Source of the DNA: Luteimonas sp.
GTDB lineage: Bacteria > Pseudomonadota > Gammaproteobacteria > Xanthomonadales > Xanthomonadaceae
Direction of reading: 5' to 3'
Assembly: GCA_024707405.1 (NCBI GenBank)
Contig: JANPZU010000007.1
Span: 1-54,656 of the forward strand
DNA length: 54,656 nucleotides
In this document: piece after piece, positions 9,619 to 18,134 of the stretch
Layout: each line of letters opens with the position of its first letter
Position numbering within the stretch: the first letter of the stretch is position 1
Position numbers and translations under genes: made by a program
The notes under the pieces: model-generated
What the model was told of the DNA's origin: nothing
Database searches by the model: none
Seen by the model: the letters and a program-made list of their open reading frames with translations, nothing else

Positions 9619-10064
9619 AGGCCGTCGAGATCCACACCGATGGAGCCTGCCTCGGCAACCCCGGCCCCGGCGGCTGGGCTGCGCTGCTGCGCTATGGCGC
9701 CAAGGAGCGCGAACTGGTGGGCGGCGAGGCGATGACCACCAACAACCGCATGGAACTGATGGCGGCGATCGTTGGCCTGGAAACCCTGACCGAACCGTGC
9801 GAAGTCGCGCTGTATACCGATTCGCAGTACGTCCGCCAGGGCATCACCGAATGGATCGCGAACTGGGTGCGCCGCAACTGGAAGACCGCCGGCGGCGACC
9901 CGGTCAAGAACCGCGACCTGTGGGAGCGCCTGCATGCGGCGGCGCAACGGCACCGGATCGAGTGGCACTGGGTGAAGGGCCATGCCGGCAACCCCGACAA
10001 CGAGCGCGTCGACGTGCTTGCGCGCGACGAAGCGACCCGACAACGTAGCGCCGTGGCTTCCTGA
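9615..10064 (+). CDS. rnhA: Ribonuclease HI
   Basis: A 149-residue enzyme that cuts the RNA strand of RNA/DNA hybrids, removing R-loops and primers. The four acidic active-site residues are present: Asp9 ([16 protein letters not shown]), Glu47 (NRMELMA), Asp69 (LYTDSQYV) and the Asp of the C-terminal NERVDVLA segment. The histidine-containing [11 protein letters not shown] loop precedes the last. The basic handle region ([20 protein letters not shown]) is also present, as in E. coli. It is translationally coupled to the upstream methyltransferase and lies 43 bases before dnaQ. Confidence 0.97.
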   Translation: MKAVEIHTDGACLGNPGPGGWAALLRYGAKERELVGGEAMTTNNRMELMAAIVGLETLTEPCEVALYTDSQYVRQGITEWIANWVRRNWKTAGGDPVKNRDLWERLHAAAQRHRIEWHWVKGHAGNPDNERVDVLARDEATRQRSAVAS

Positions 10065-10107
10065 AGCCGCATCGCGTCCACGCAACCGACAGGAATACGC
10101 CCGCCCG

Positions 10108-10812
10108 ATGCGACAGATCGTCCTCGACACCGAAACCACTGGCCTGGAATGGAAGAAGGGCAACCGCGTCGTCGAGATCGGCTGCGTCGAACTGGTCGAG
10201 CGCCGCCCGACCGGGCGCACCTTCCATCAGTACATCCGTCCCGATCGTGATTTCGAACAAGGCGCGGCGGAAGTCACCGGGCTGACGTTGGAATTCCTGG
10301 CCGACAAGCCACCGTTCGAGGCCATTGCTGATGAGTTCCTGGCCTTCATCGAGGGCGCGGAACTGGTGATCCACAACGCCGCGTTCGACATCGGCTTCCT
10401 CGATTCCGAGTTGTCTCGGCTCGGCCCGCAGTACGGACGCATGCGTGACCGTGCCAGCGTGCTCGATTCGCTCGAACTCGCGCGCCAGCGTTATCCGGGG
10501 CAGCGCAATTCGCTGGACGCGCTGTGCAAGCGGCTGGGCATCGACAACTCGCACCGCCAGTTGCACGGCGCGTTGCTGGACGCGCAACTGCTGGCCGAGG
10601 CCTACCTCGCGCTCACCGCCGGGCAGGGCGAGATCGGTTTCGGCAGTGCCGTGCCCGCGCAGGCGAAGGGCGCAGCCACCACGGCGTCGATGGTTGTCGC
10701 GGCCGGGCCGCGTCCTTCGATCGTGGTCGACGAGGAAGAACTCGCCCTGCATGCCGCGCGGGTCGAAGCCATCCGCAAGAAAGCTGCACGTTGCCTCTGG
10801 GAAGAGGCGTAG
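10108..10812 (+). CDS. dnaQ: DNA polymerase III epsilon subunit, 3'-5' proofreading exonuclease
   Basis: A 234-residue DEDDh exonuclease of the Pol III core. ExoI is LDTETTGL (Asp7, Glu9), ExoII is HNAAFDIGFLDSEL, and ExoIII is HGALLDAQLLAEAYL with the general-base histidine. The tail (about 180-234) after a flexible Ala/Gly segment is where epsilon contacts the alpha subunit. The rnhA-dnaQ arrangement is conserved, although in E. coli the two are divergent while here they run in tandem. Confidence 0.96.
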   Translation: MRQIVLDTETTGLEWKKGNRVVEIGCVELVERRPTGRTFHQYIRPDRDFEQGAAEVTGLTLEFLADKPPFEAIADEFLAFIEGAELVIHNAAFDIGFLDSELSRLGPQYGRMRDRASVLDSLELARQRYPGQRNSLDALCKRLGIDNSHRQLHGALLDAQLLAEAYLALTAGQGEIGFGSAVPAQAKGAATTASMVVAAGPRPSIVVDEEELALHAARVEAIRKKAARCLWEEA

Positions 10813-10833
10813 GCAAACCCGTTCGCGCGAGCC

Positions 10834-11539
10834 TCAGTGCTTGCGCACCAGCAGCACGGTCACGTTGTCCGATCCACCGCCGTCGAGCGCAGCCGCGACC
10901 AGTCCGTCCACGCATTCCTGCGCGCTGCACTCGGTGTGTGCCAGCACCCGCGAGATGCCCTTGTCATCGACTTCCTCGGTCAGGCCGTCGCTGCACAGCA
11001 GCAACTGCATCCCGGTGGCCAGTTCGCCCGACATCGTTTCCACGTTGAGCTGTTGCGGGTCGGTGACGCCGAGCGCCTGCGTGACCACGTTGCGGTGCGG
11101 ATGGCTGCGGGCCTGGTCGAGGCTGATCGTGCCCTGCGAAATCAGTTCCTGCACGTAGCTGTGATCCTGCGACAACTGCGCGAGCTTGCCGTCGTGCCAC
11201 AGGTACACGCGGCTGTCCCCGACCCAGGCGACCTCGAAGCGGTTGCCGACGATGCGCGCGGCGACGACCGTCGTGCCCATCGGCAACGAGTCGTTGCGCT
11301 TGCGCGACGCGCGGATGATTTCCTCGTCGGCAATGCGGATGGCCTGCGACAGCGGCGTGCCCTGCCTGATCTCGCGCACGATGGCTTCGCGTGCCAACGC
11401 GCTGGCGACTTCGCCGTACTCATGGCCACCCATGCCGTCCGCGACCAGCCAGAGCCCCAGCTCGCTGTCGCCGTAGTAGGTGTCTTCGTTGAGTTCGCGT
11501 CGCAGACCAGACGTGGGTCAGGTGTCCGAATTCGATCAT
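10834..11539 (-). pseudogene. PP2C-family Ser/Thr protein phosphatase, frameshifted near its start
   Basis: The protein is a PPM/PP2C metal-dependent phosphatase. It shows LNEDTYYGD, WLVADGMGGHEYGEVAS, NRFEVAWVGDSRVYL, SYVQELISQGTI, NVVTQALG, LLLCSDGLTEEV and GGSDNVTVLLV, a complete motif set. The first ten residues MIEFGHLTHV (ATG at 11539) are in a different frame from GLRRELNEDTYYGDSE onward. A single extra base near 11509-11511 separates them, and the downstream frame has a stop at 11518-11520 and no ATG until 11433, which would lose the first metal-binding motif. Removing one base gives 234 residues, normal for the family. Either this copy is inactivated or the base is a sequencing error. 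It converges on dnaQ. Confidence 0.85.
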
Positions 11540-11668
11540 GCGTACCCCGGTGGGGGGCCTAGGGCTTGCCATTGAATACGCAGGATCGCCTGAAGGTAGG
11601 TCAACGTGGAGTGTAGTTGGCTGCATTCCGTGCATCGGGTCGTACTTTCCATTGGTTGCGACACCCTA

Positions 11669-14077
11669 TCAGGGCGCCGGGGACAATGTCAGGACATGCC
11701 GGGACTGACCGGGCAGGAAAGGGCTTGGACGACCTTCGGCCCAGTCCGCGTGCCCGGCACCCCAGAACGGCGACAGCGGATGCCCACTTTGTCCGCCCGG
11801 CATGTGCGCGATGCCGTCCGCCTCGTGGCCCGGCGATACCACCATGCGCTGAGAGGCGCCGAACCCCGGTCCCTGCACGCGCGGCATCATGCCGTCGCCC
11901 GGCAGCGGATCGGCCGGCATGCACAGGCGCGGCTTGAGGAAGCCCGGCATCGCGCCGGCCAGCGGGTGGCAGATGCGCGCCGTGTTGCGTTCGCCCCAGG
12001 TGCGCCCGGAAAGCGGGCCGCGTTGCGCCAGTTCGTCGCGGATTTCCGTGGCGGCATCCTCGAACAGTGCTTGCCACGAATCGAACCGGCGCGGCAGCAG
12101 GTGCATCGGCCGCTGCTGCACGAGTGGCCACGCCACGCCCTCGAACTGCGGCAGGTCTGGCATTGTGAAGTCGTCGCCCATCGCTGCGCGGGCCGGGGCG
12201 AGCAGGCCGTCCTGCAGGCGTGCGTGCACTGCCAGTCGCCATGCGCGTACCAGCCGGTAGCTCACCGAGTCGACCGATGCGCGGCCTTGCCACTCGGCGG
12301 ATGCGGCCGACAGTTCGCGCAATGCCGGCGATGCATCTTCGTTGCCGAGCGAGCGCAGAAGTTCCCACCAGCGCGTCATCAGCAGGGCGCGGTCGTCGAG
12401 TTGGATGCCGAGCAGGTCGCGTTCGGTGAAGCGATCCTTCGCCTGCAGCGCATCGCGGATCTGTTTCTGGCGTGCACCGAACGCGTAGCCGCCGTCGCCG
12501 ATGCGTTCCAGTGCTTCGCCGGAGACGACGCGCGCGTTGGCCGTCCAGAGGCGGTCGCTTTCAGGCGACTGGGCGGCAGGAGATGCCTCGGTCGTGATCG
12601 ACCAACTTTGGCAAGGATGCTGGATACGCCAATCCTCTTCTCCATGCGCGAGCGGGAGCGCGGTATCGCCGCTGTTCATGACCAGATGACGCGAAGAGCA
12701 TCCGCCAGCACGCTCGGGCAACGGCCCCAGCAGCCGCCACGCGATCTTCCCGCCGGCATCGCCGATCACGAGGTTCTGCGTCGGCGTGGCGGTGCGGTCG
12801 GCGATGGTCAATGCGTGGCCCAGGTGGTGGGCATGCGCGAAGTCGGCCAGGCCGAAGTTGATCGAGCCGCGCAGGTGCGCCACCCAGCGCAGCGACAGCA
12901 CGTTGCCGTCGTCGCGCTCATGCAGGATCGGCCCCCAACGTGTTTCACGGATCTCGAAATCCACCGCATCGCTGCCGGCGACCGCGATCTGCTCGTGATG
13001 CGACTCTACCTGTGCACACGTCGGAGTCGGGCCGGCGGCGCAGGGCGTCTCGATGGCCCAGTCCAGGTAATCACCGTAACTGTTGGTGAAGCCCCAAGCG
13101 ACATGCCCGTTGCTGCCCACGATGACCGCCGGCAGGCCGGGCAGGGTGAAGCCCTGCACGTCGACCTTGCCGCCCGGGGCGCGCGCGTCCGGATAGCGAA
13201 GGCGTGCGCGGAACCAGATGTTCGGCGCACGCAGACCGAGGTGCATGTCGTCGGCGACGATGGCGCGGCCATCGGCGGTCAGGGCGCCGGACACGGCGAA
13301 ATTGTTGCTGCCGGGCGTGCCCTTGGGCGCGAGCGGAGCGATGTCGTCGCCGTCGGGTGCGGGCAGTGCGCGCAGATCGACTTCATCGTGCGTCGGCAGG
13401 GTGGCATCGCCGAACGATTCGCCCGTCAGTGGCGCATCCCACGCCGTGCCGGGATGCGCCAGCAACGCGAACAACGGTTCGGGCAGGTGCGGACGCAGCT
13501 TCCAGAGCGCCAGTTCGCGCGCATTGGACGAGTCCTGCAGGTCGAAGTACATCGCGTAGCCGGCCAGCGCGGAGTCGGCCGGCGCCCAGGGTTGCGGAGA
13601 TTGCCGCAACGCCAGGTAGGCCCACGGTCGCACGCGGAGCGCGGACAGGCCGGCATTCGCGCCATCGGTATACGTCTGCAACTGCGCAAGCTTGTCGCCG
13701 GCGATGGCGTCGAGGTTGTCCATCACCCGTGCGCGCATGCGGTGGATGCGGTGCGCCTTGTCCACGTCGATTGCGCGCGGCCCGAACAGTTCCGCCAGTT
13801 CGCCCGCCGCGGTACGGCGCAGGAGATCCATCTCGAAATAGCGCTCCTGCGCATGCACGTAGCCCAGCGCACGCATGGCATCGCTTTCGCTGGCGGCGTC
13901 GATGGTCACCGTGCCCAAGGCGTCGCGCTCGATCCTCACCGGCGCGGACAGGCCCTGCAATGCAGTCTCGCCCTCCAGCGTCGGCAGGCTGCCGCGCAGC
14001 AGCCACCATGCGAGGGCGGTGGCGAGGATGACGAGCACGATCACGGCGACCAGCAGGCGCCTGAGCCATCGGATCAT
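11669..14077 (-). CDS. Penicillin acylase (penicillin amidase) family protein
   Basis: An 802-residue Ntn-hydrolase of the family that includes penicillin G acylase and acyl-homoserine-lactone acylases such as PvdQ and QuiP. An N-terminal hydrophobic segment (LLVAVIVLVILATALAWWLL) is a signal anchor. The alpha-chain part has YVHAQERYFEMDLLRR, followed by the linker and the autocatalytic site GTPGSNNFAVSG. Ser257 there would become the new N-terminus of the beta chain. ADDMHLGLRAPNIWF and AWGFTNSYGD support the family. The start at 14077 has AGGGG upstream; 14110 is an alternative. The natural substrate cannot be read from sequence. It is divergent from the ferritin gene. Confidence 0.88.
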   Translation of the reverse strand: MIRWLRRLLVAVIVLVILATALAWWLLRGSLPTLEGETALQGLSAPVRIERDALGTVTIDAASESDAMRALGYVHAQERYFEMDLLRRTAAGELAELFGPRAIDVDKAHRIHRMRARVMDNLDAIAGDKLAQLQTYTDGANAGLSALRVRPWAYLALRQSPQPWAPADSALAGYAMYFDLQDSSNARELALWKLRPHLPEPLFALLAHPGTAWDAPLTGESFGDATLPTHDEVDLRALPAPDGDDIAPLAPKGTPGSNNFAVSGALTADGRAIVADDMHLGLRAPNIWFRARLRYPDARAPGGKVDVQGFTLPGLPAVIVGSNGHVAWGFTNSYGDYLDWAIETPCAAGPTPTCAQVESHHEQIAVAGSDAVDFEIRETRWGPILHERDDGNVLSLRWVAHLRGSINFGLADFAHAHHLGHALTIADRTATPTQNLVIGDAGGKIAWRLLGPLPERAGGCSSRHLVMNSGDTALPLAHGEEDWRIQHPCQSWSITTEASPAAQSPESDRLWTANARVVSGEALERIGDGGYAFGARQKQIRDALQAKDRFTERDLLGIQLDDRALLMTRWWELLRSLGNEDASPALRELSAASAEWQGRASVDSVSYRLVRAWRLAVHARLQDGLLAPARAAMGDDFTMPDLPQFEGVAWPLVQQRPMHLLPRRFDSWQALFEDAATEIRDELAQRGPLSGRTWGERNTARICHPLAGAMPGFLKPRLCMPADPLPGDGMMPRVQGPGFGASQRMVVSPGHEADGIAHMPGGQSGHPLSPFWGAGHADWAEGRPSPFLPGQSRHVLTLSPAP

Positions 14078-14221
14078 CGCAATCGCACCCCTGCGTTTCG
14101 AAGCAGCCACTGTATCCGATCGCGACGTCGATCCGTTCCGTTGCGCAAGCCGTGCAGGTCGTCATCGGCATTCGGGGTGGCGGTGGTGCCGGGCACAGGC
14201 GAGACGAGGTCTGGACAGGTT

Positions 14222-14248
14222 TGAGAATGCGAAATGCAGTCGTTCTCA
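14222..14248 (+). promoter_or_regulatory. Inverted repeat upstream of the ferritin gene, possible Fur-type operator
   Basis: TGAGAA at 14222-14227 and TTCTCA at 14243-14248 form a dyad with arm centres 21 bases apart, two helical turns, ending 60 bases before the ferritin ATG. TGAGAAT resembles a Fur half-site, and iron control of ferritin is common. The 15-base spacer is longer than the classical Fur box, so this is only a candidate. Confidence 0.25.
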
Positions 14249-14308
14249 TCCGATCATTGCAATCCCGGGATGGGTATCCTGTGCCCATTCCCACCAGGAC
14301 GTGCCGCG

Positions 14309-14794
14309 ATGAAAGGCCATCCCGAAGTCGTCGATTACCTCAACTTCCTGCTGCGCGGCGAACTGGCTGCGCGCGACCAGTATTTCCTGCACTCGCGTCG
14401 CTACGAGGATCTCGGGTTGCACGCGCTCCACGCGCGGATCAACCACGAGATGGAAGAGGAAACCCAGCATGCCGATGCGCTGCTCAAGCGCATCCTGTTC
14501 CTCGAAGGCAAGCCGGACATGCGCCCGGATGCCTTCGAGCCGGGCGAGACGGTGGTGGAGATGCTGCGCAAGGATCTCGATCTCGAGTACCAGGTGCGCG
14601 GCAACCTCGCCAAGGGCGTGGCCCTGTGCGAAAAGCACGGCGATTACGTGAGTCGCGAGGTGCTGGTTGCGCAACTGGCCGACACCGAGGAAGACCACAC
14701 CTGGTGGCTCGAGAAGCAGCTGCGCCTGATCGAGATGATCGGGCTGGAGAACTACCAGCAGAGCAAGATGGGCGACGAGGGTTCGCCCGGCTGA
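14309..14794 (+). CDS. bfr: FtnA-type bacterial ferritin (bacterioferritin family) lacking the haem-ligand Met52
   Basis: A 161-residue four-helix-bundle subunit of a 24-mer iron store. The ATG at 14309 ([19 protein letters not shown]) is the standard start; the open frame upstream is not conserved. Ferroxidase ligands are present: Glu18 and Tyr25 in [14 protein letters not shown], Glu51 and His54 in [10 protein letters not shown], with further ligands in the second half (LEYQ, EEDH). The position equivalent to Met52, the axial haem ligand of classical Bfr, is Thr. With the [14 protein letters not shown] signature this matches the Pseudomonas FtnA type (formerly BfrA) rather than haem-binding BfrB. 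Databases will often still call it bacterioferritin. Confidence 0.92.
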   Translation: MKGHPEVVDYLNFLLRGELAARDQYFLHSRRYEDLGLHALHARINHEMEEETQHADALLKRILFLEGKPDMRPDAFEPGETVVEMLRKDLDLEYQVRGNLAKGVALCEKHGDYVSREVLVAQLADTEEDHTWWLEKQLRLIEMIGLENYQQSKMGDEGSPG

Positions 14795-14849
14795 GGCCGG
14801 CTGCAGCCGGTGATGCGATGGCGGCCATCGGTCGCCGTCGCGCTATCGG

Positions 14850-15509
14850 TCAGTCGCGTTTTTCCAGCCGGTAGACCGCGGTGCGCAGGGCGGTCACGCC
14901 GTCAGCCTGGAACGAGGATTCCTGGGCAAGGATGTCGCGGCGTTCGATCAAGCCGACTTCCCAGTCCGGCTCCAGCAGCCTGCGCACCTCGGTTTCGTCG
15001 ACGGAGAACGGCGGGCCGTCCTTCTCGTGCTGCGGGTACTCGAGCGTGATCAGCAGGCCGCGGCATCCGGCGGGCAGGCGTGCATAGATCGTCCCGACAT
15101 AGCGTTGCCGCAATTCCGTGGGCAGCGCGATCAGCGCCGCGCGGTCGTACACGCCGACGCAGTCGGCCAGCAATTCCCGGTCGAGTGCAAAGGCATCGCC
15201 GCAGATCATCTCGATGTCGCCGGCGCGATAGTGCCTGCCATGGCACGTGTCCTCGATCTCGGGTTGCAGCGCGTGTTCGGCGAAGAATTGTTCGACGGCA
15301 AGCTGAGACAACTCCACGCCCAGCACGCGATGCCCCTGCGCAGCCAGCCACGCCATGTCGAGCGTCTTGCCGGCCAGTGGCACCAGCACACGGCTGCCGG
15401 CAGGCAAATCAAGCGAAGGCCAGTGCCGTTCGAGCAAGGGCATGACCTCGCTGCGATGGAAGCCGATGCGGCCTTCCTGCCAGCGCTGGTGCCAGAATGC
15501 GGCGTCCAT
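14850..15509 (-). CDS. tpm: Thiopurine S-methyltransferase
   Basis: A 219-residue class I SAM-dependent methyltransferase. In bacteria this family methylates thiopurines and also detoxifies selenium and tellurium oxyanions. The start MDAAFWHQRWQEGRIGFHRSEVMPLLERHW is diagnostic. SRVLVPLAGKTLDMAWLAAQGHRVLGVELSQLAVEQFF forms the SAM-binding loop, followed by GVYDRAALIALP and LLITLEYPQHEKDGPPF. Length is normal. It lies 218 bases after the end of parC on the same strand, with the parC-tail repeats between them. Confidence 0.95.
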   Translation of the reverse strand: MDAAFWHQRWQEGRIGFHRSEVMPLLERHWPSLDLPAGSRVLVPLAGKTLDMAWLAAQGHRVLGVELSQLAVEQFFAEHALQPEIEDTCHGRHYRAGDIEMICGDAFALDRELLADCVGVYDRAALIALPTELRQRYVGTIYARLPAGCRGLLITLEYPQHEKDGPPFSVDETEVRRLLEPDWEVGLIERRDILAQESSFQADGVTALRTAVYRLEKRD

Positions 15510-15533
15510 CAGTCGTCGTGACCCGTCATGCGA

Positions 15534-15727
15534 TCACGATTCGACCTGTAGGCCGTCCACCTTCTGCCGCGCTGCGATGACACAAGCTTGCCGTGCTGCA
15601 TGCCACGCCGCCGCGCGTGACGGAAATGAATCACGATTCCACATGCAGTCCGTCCACCTTCTGCCGCGCTGCCGTGACAGGTGCTTGTGATGTTGTCTGG
15701 CGCGCCGCCGCGCGCGATGGAAATGAA
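15534..15727 (-). repeat. Two extra tandem copies of the parC 3' end (97-bp period)
   Basis: A 97-base unit starting TCACGATTC occurs at 15534, 15631 and 15728; the third is the genuine end of parC. Each copy keeps the reverse-strand coding sequence for the ParC tail QKVDGL(Q or H)VES and a TGA stop. Differences between copies are mostly synonymous in this tail. The first part of each extra unit also retains AAATGAATCACGATT and a GCGCGCCGCCGCGCG-like block. No terminal inverted repeats or transposase are present. The copies are not preceded by the rest of parC. Confidence 0.85.
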
Positions 15728-17974
15728 TCACGATTCGACCTGCAGCCCGTCGACTTTCTGCCAGCCCCTCGGCAACAACCCGCCGCGACTCGCTCTTGCG
15801 CCCACATACTCGCCAAGATCCTTGAACGACAGGCTCATCGTGCGCGAACCGGACTGCACCACCAGCGTGCCGCCCGGCGGCACCACCGCAACGGCGATCA
15901 CGCGTTCGGTGCCGCGCTTGGCCTTCGGGATCTCGATGATCTTGTTGCCTTTACCCTTGTCGAGCTCCGGCAAATCGGAGACCGGGAACGCGAGCAGGTG
16001 GCCGGCGCTGGTCACCGCGACGATACGGTCGGCCTCGACGCTGCCCACCGCGGCAGGCTGCAACACCTTCGCGCCTTCCGACAGCGACAGCATGGCCTTG
16101 CCGGCCTTCTGGCGACCGGTGAGGTTCTCGAAGCGGGTGACGAAACCGTAGCCGTGCGACGACGCCAGCACGAAGCGATCATCGTTGCCGCCGCTCGCCA
16201 GCGCCGCGAACGACGCGCCAGCGGCAGGCGAGAAGCGCCCGGTCAGCGGTTCGCCGTTGCCACGTGCGGACGGCAGCGAATGCGCCAGCGTCGAATAGCT
16301 GCGGCCTGCCGAATCGAGGAAGGCGACCTGTTGCGTCGTCCGTCCCTTCGCAGCCGCCAACAGCTTGTCGCCTTCGCGATACGACAGCGCAGCCGCATCG
16401 ATGTCATGCCCCTTCGCCGCGCGTACCCAGCCCTTCTGGCTCAGCACCACGGTGATCGGCTCGCTGGCGACCAGTTCGGTTTCGTCCAGCGCCTGCGCGG
16501 CTTCGCGCGAGACCAGCGGCGAACGACGCGCATCGCCGAACTTCTTCGCATCGGCCAGCAGTTCGTCCTTGACCAGCTTCTTCAGTTTGGCCTTGCTGTC
16601 GAGCGTGGTGATGATGCGGTCGCGCTCGATGTCGAGTTCGTCCTGCTCGCCGCGGATCTTCATTTCCTCGAGCCGCGCCAATTGCTTCAGCTTGGTCTCG
16701 AGGATGTAGTCGGCCTGGTCCTCCGAAAGCTGGAAGCGTGCGATCAGCGCTGCCTTCGGCTCGTCCTCGGTGCGAATGATGCGGATCACTTCATCCAGGT
16801 TGAGGAACGCAACCAGCAAGCCTTCCAGCAAGTGCAGGCGACGCTCCACTTTTTCCAGCCGATGCTTGAGGCGACGCGTCACCGTATCGGTGCGGAAGGC
16901 CAGCCATTCGGCCAGCAGCATCTTCAGGTTCTTGACCTGCGGCTTGCCGTCGAGCCCGATCACGTTCATGTTGACGCGATAGCTCTTCTCGAGATCGGTC
17001 GTGGCGAACAGGTGGCCCATCAACTGTTCCACGTCGACGCGGTTCGATCGCGGGATCAGCGCGATGCGCACCGGGTTGGCGTGATCGGACTCGTCGCGGA
17101 TGTCTTCCAGCCACGGCAGTTTCTTCGCGCGCATCTGCGCGGCGATCTGCTCGATGATCTTCGACGGCGAGACCTGGTAGGGCAGGGCGGTGATGACGAT
17201 GTCCTGCCCTTCCTTCACGAAGGTCGCGCGTGCACGCACGCTGCCGTTGCCGGTTTCGTATATCGCCAGCAAGTCGGCGGCGGGCGTGATGATTTCCGCC
17301 GTGGTCGGGTAGTCCGGGCCGCGCACGTGTTCGCACAGGTCGCGAACGGTCGCGTCCGGGTCATCGAGCAGGCGCACGCAGGCGCTGACCACTTCGTTGA
17401 GGTTGTGCGGCGGCACGTCGGTCGCCATGCCGACCGCGATGCCGGTGGTGCCATTGAGCAGCAAGTGCGGCAGGCGCGCCGGCAGCCAGCCCGGTTCTTC
17501 CAGCGTGCCGTCGAAGTTCGGTGTCCAGTCCACCGTGCCCTGGCCCAGTTCGCCCAGCAGCACTTCGGCGATGGGCGTGAGCTTGGATTCGGTGTAGCGC
17601 ATCGCCGCGAACGACTTGGGATCGTCGGCGGAACCGAAGTTGCCCTGGCCGTCGATCAGCGGATAGCGATAGGAGAACGGCTGTGCCATCAGCACCAGCG
17701 CTTCGTAGCACGCCGAGTCGCCGTGCGGATGGAACTTGCCGATCACGTCGCCGACGGTGCGTGCGGACTTCTTCGGCTTGGCCGTCGCACCCAGGCCGAG
17801 CTCGCTCATCGCATAGACGATGCGGCGCTGCACCGGCTTCAGCCCATCGCCGAGGAAAGGCAGGGCGCGGTCGAGTACCACGTACATCGAATAGTCGAGA
17901 TACGCGCGTTCGGCGTACTCGCGCAGCGGGATCTGTTCAAAGCCGTGGAAGGTGGTGCGGACGGGATCGGTCAT
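15728..17974 (-). CDS. parC: DNA topoisomerase IV subunit A
   Basis: A 748-residue type IIA topoisomerase subunit that decatenates daughter chromosomes with ParE. The start is [39 protein letters not shown]. The winged-helix/tower core has the quinolone-resistance region [11 protein letters not shown] with the wild-type Ser and Glu, and the catalytic tyrosine in AAMRYTE. The C-terminal beta-pinwheel is degenerate, as in ParC rather than GyrA. The tail [10 protein letters not shown] is repeated downstream. It is divergent from the NTPase gene at 18135. Confidence 0.95.
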   Translation of the reverse strand: MTDPVRTTFHGFEQIPLREYAERAYLDYSMYVVLDRALPFLGDGLKPVQRRIVYAMSELGLGATAKPKKSARTVGDVIGKFHPHGDSACYEALVLMAQPFSYRYPLIDGQGNFGSADDPKSFAAMRYTESKLTPIAEVLLGELGQGTVDWTPNFDGTLEEPGWLPARLPHLLLNGTTGIAVGMATDVPPHNLNEVVSACVRLLDDPDATVRDLCEHVRGPDYPTTAEIITPAADLLAIYETGNGSVRARATFVKEGQDIVITALPYQVSPSKIIEQIAAQMRAKKLPWLEDIRDESDHANPVRIALIPRSNRVDVEQLMGHLFATTDLEKSYRVNMNVIGLDGKPQVKNLKMLLAEWLAFRTDTVTRRLKHRLEKVERRLHLLEGLLVAFLNLDEVIRIIRTEDEPKAALIARFQLSEDQADYILETKLKQLARLEEMKIRGEQDELDIERDRIITTLDSKAKLKKLVKDELLADAKKFGDARRSPLVSREAAQALDETELVASEPITVVLSQKGWVRAAKGHDIDAAALSYREGDKLLAAAKGRTTQQVAFLDSAGRSYSTLAHSLPSARGNGEPLTGRFSPAAGASFAALASGGNDDRFVLASSHGYGFVTRFENLTGRQKAGKAMLSLSEGAKVLQPAAVGSVEADRIVAVTSAGHLLAFPVSDLPELDKGKGNKIIEIPKAKRGTERVIAVAVVPPGGTLVVQSGSRTMSLSFKDLGEYVGARASRGGLLPRGWQKVDGLQVES

Positions 17975-18134
17975 CGGAAGCGTGGCTTGGCTTGAACGGC
18001 AGTGGCGACAGTTTAACGGTCGCACGGCGATCGCGATGCATGCTTTCGTGCCGCAATCGCAAGACAGGCCGGATCGCGTGGAATCGTCGGTCGTGCAAGG
18101 TTATCCTGTGGGCACGGCGGTATCGGGGGGTGGC

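Noticed and set aside
14797..14810. Terminator after the ferritin gene
   Set aside because: CCGGCTGCAGCCGG is a perfect palindrome but no U run follows on either strand.
15534..15783. CRISPR array from the 97-bp repeats
   Set aside because: Only three copies, the repeated part is most of the unit with no unique spacers, and it is gene-derived coding sequence.
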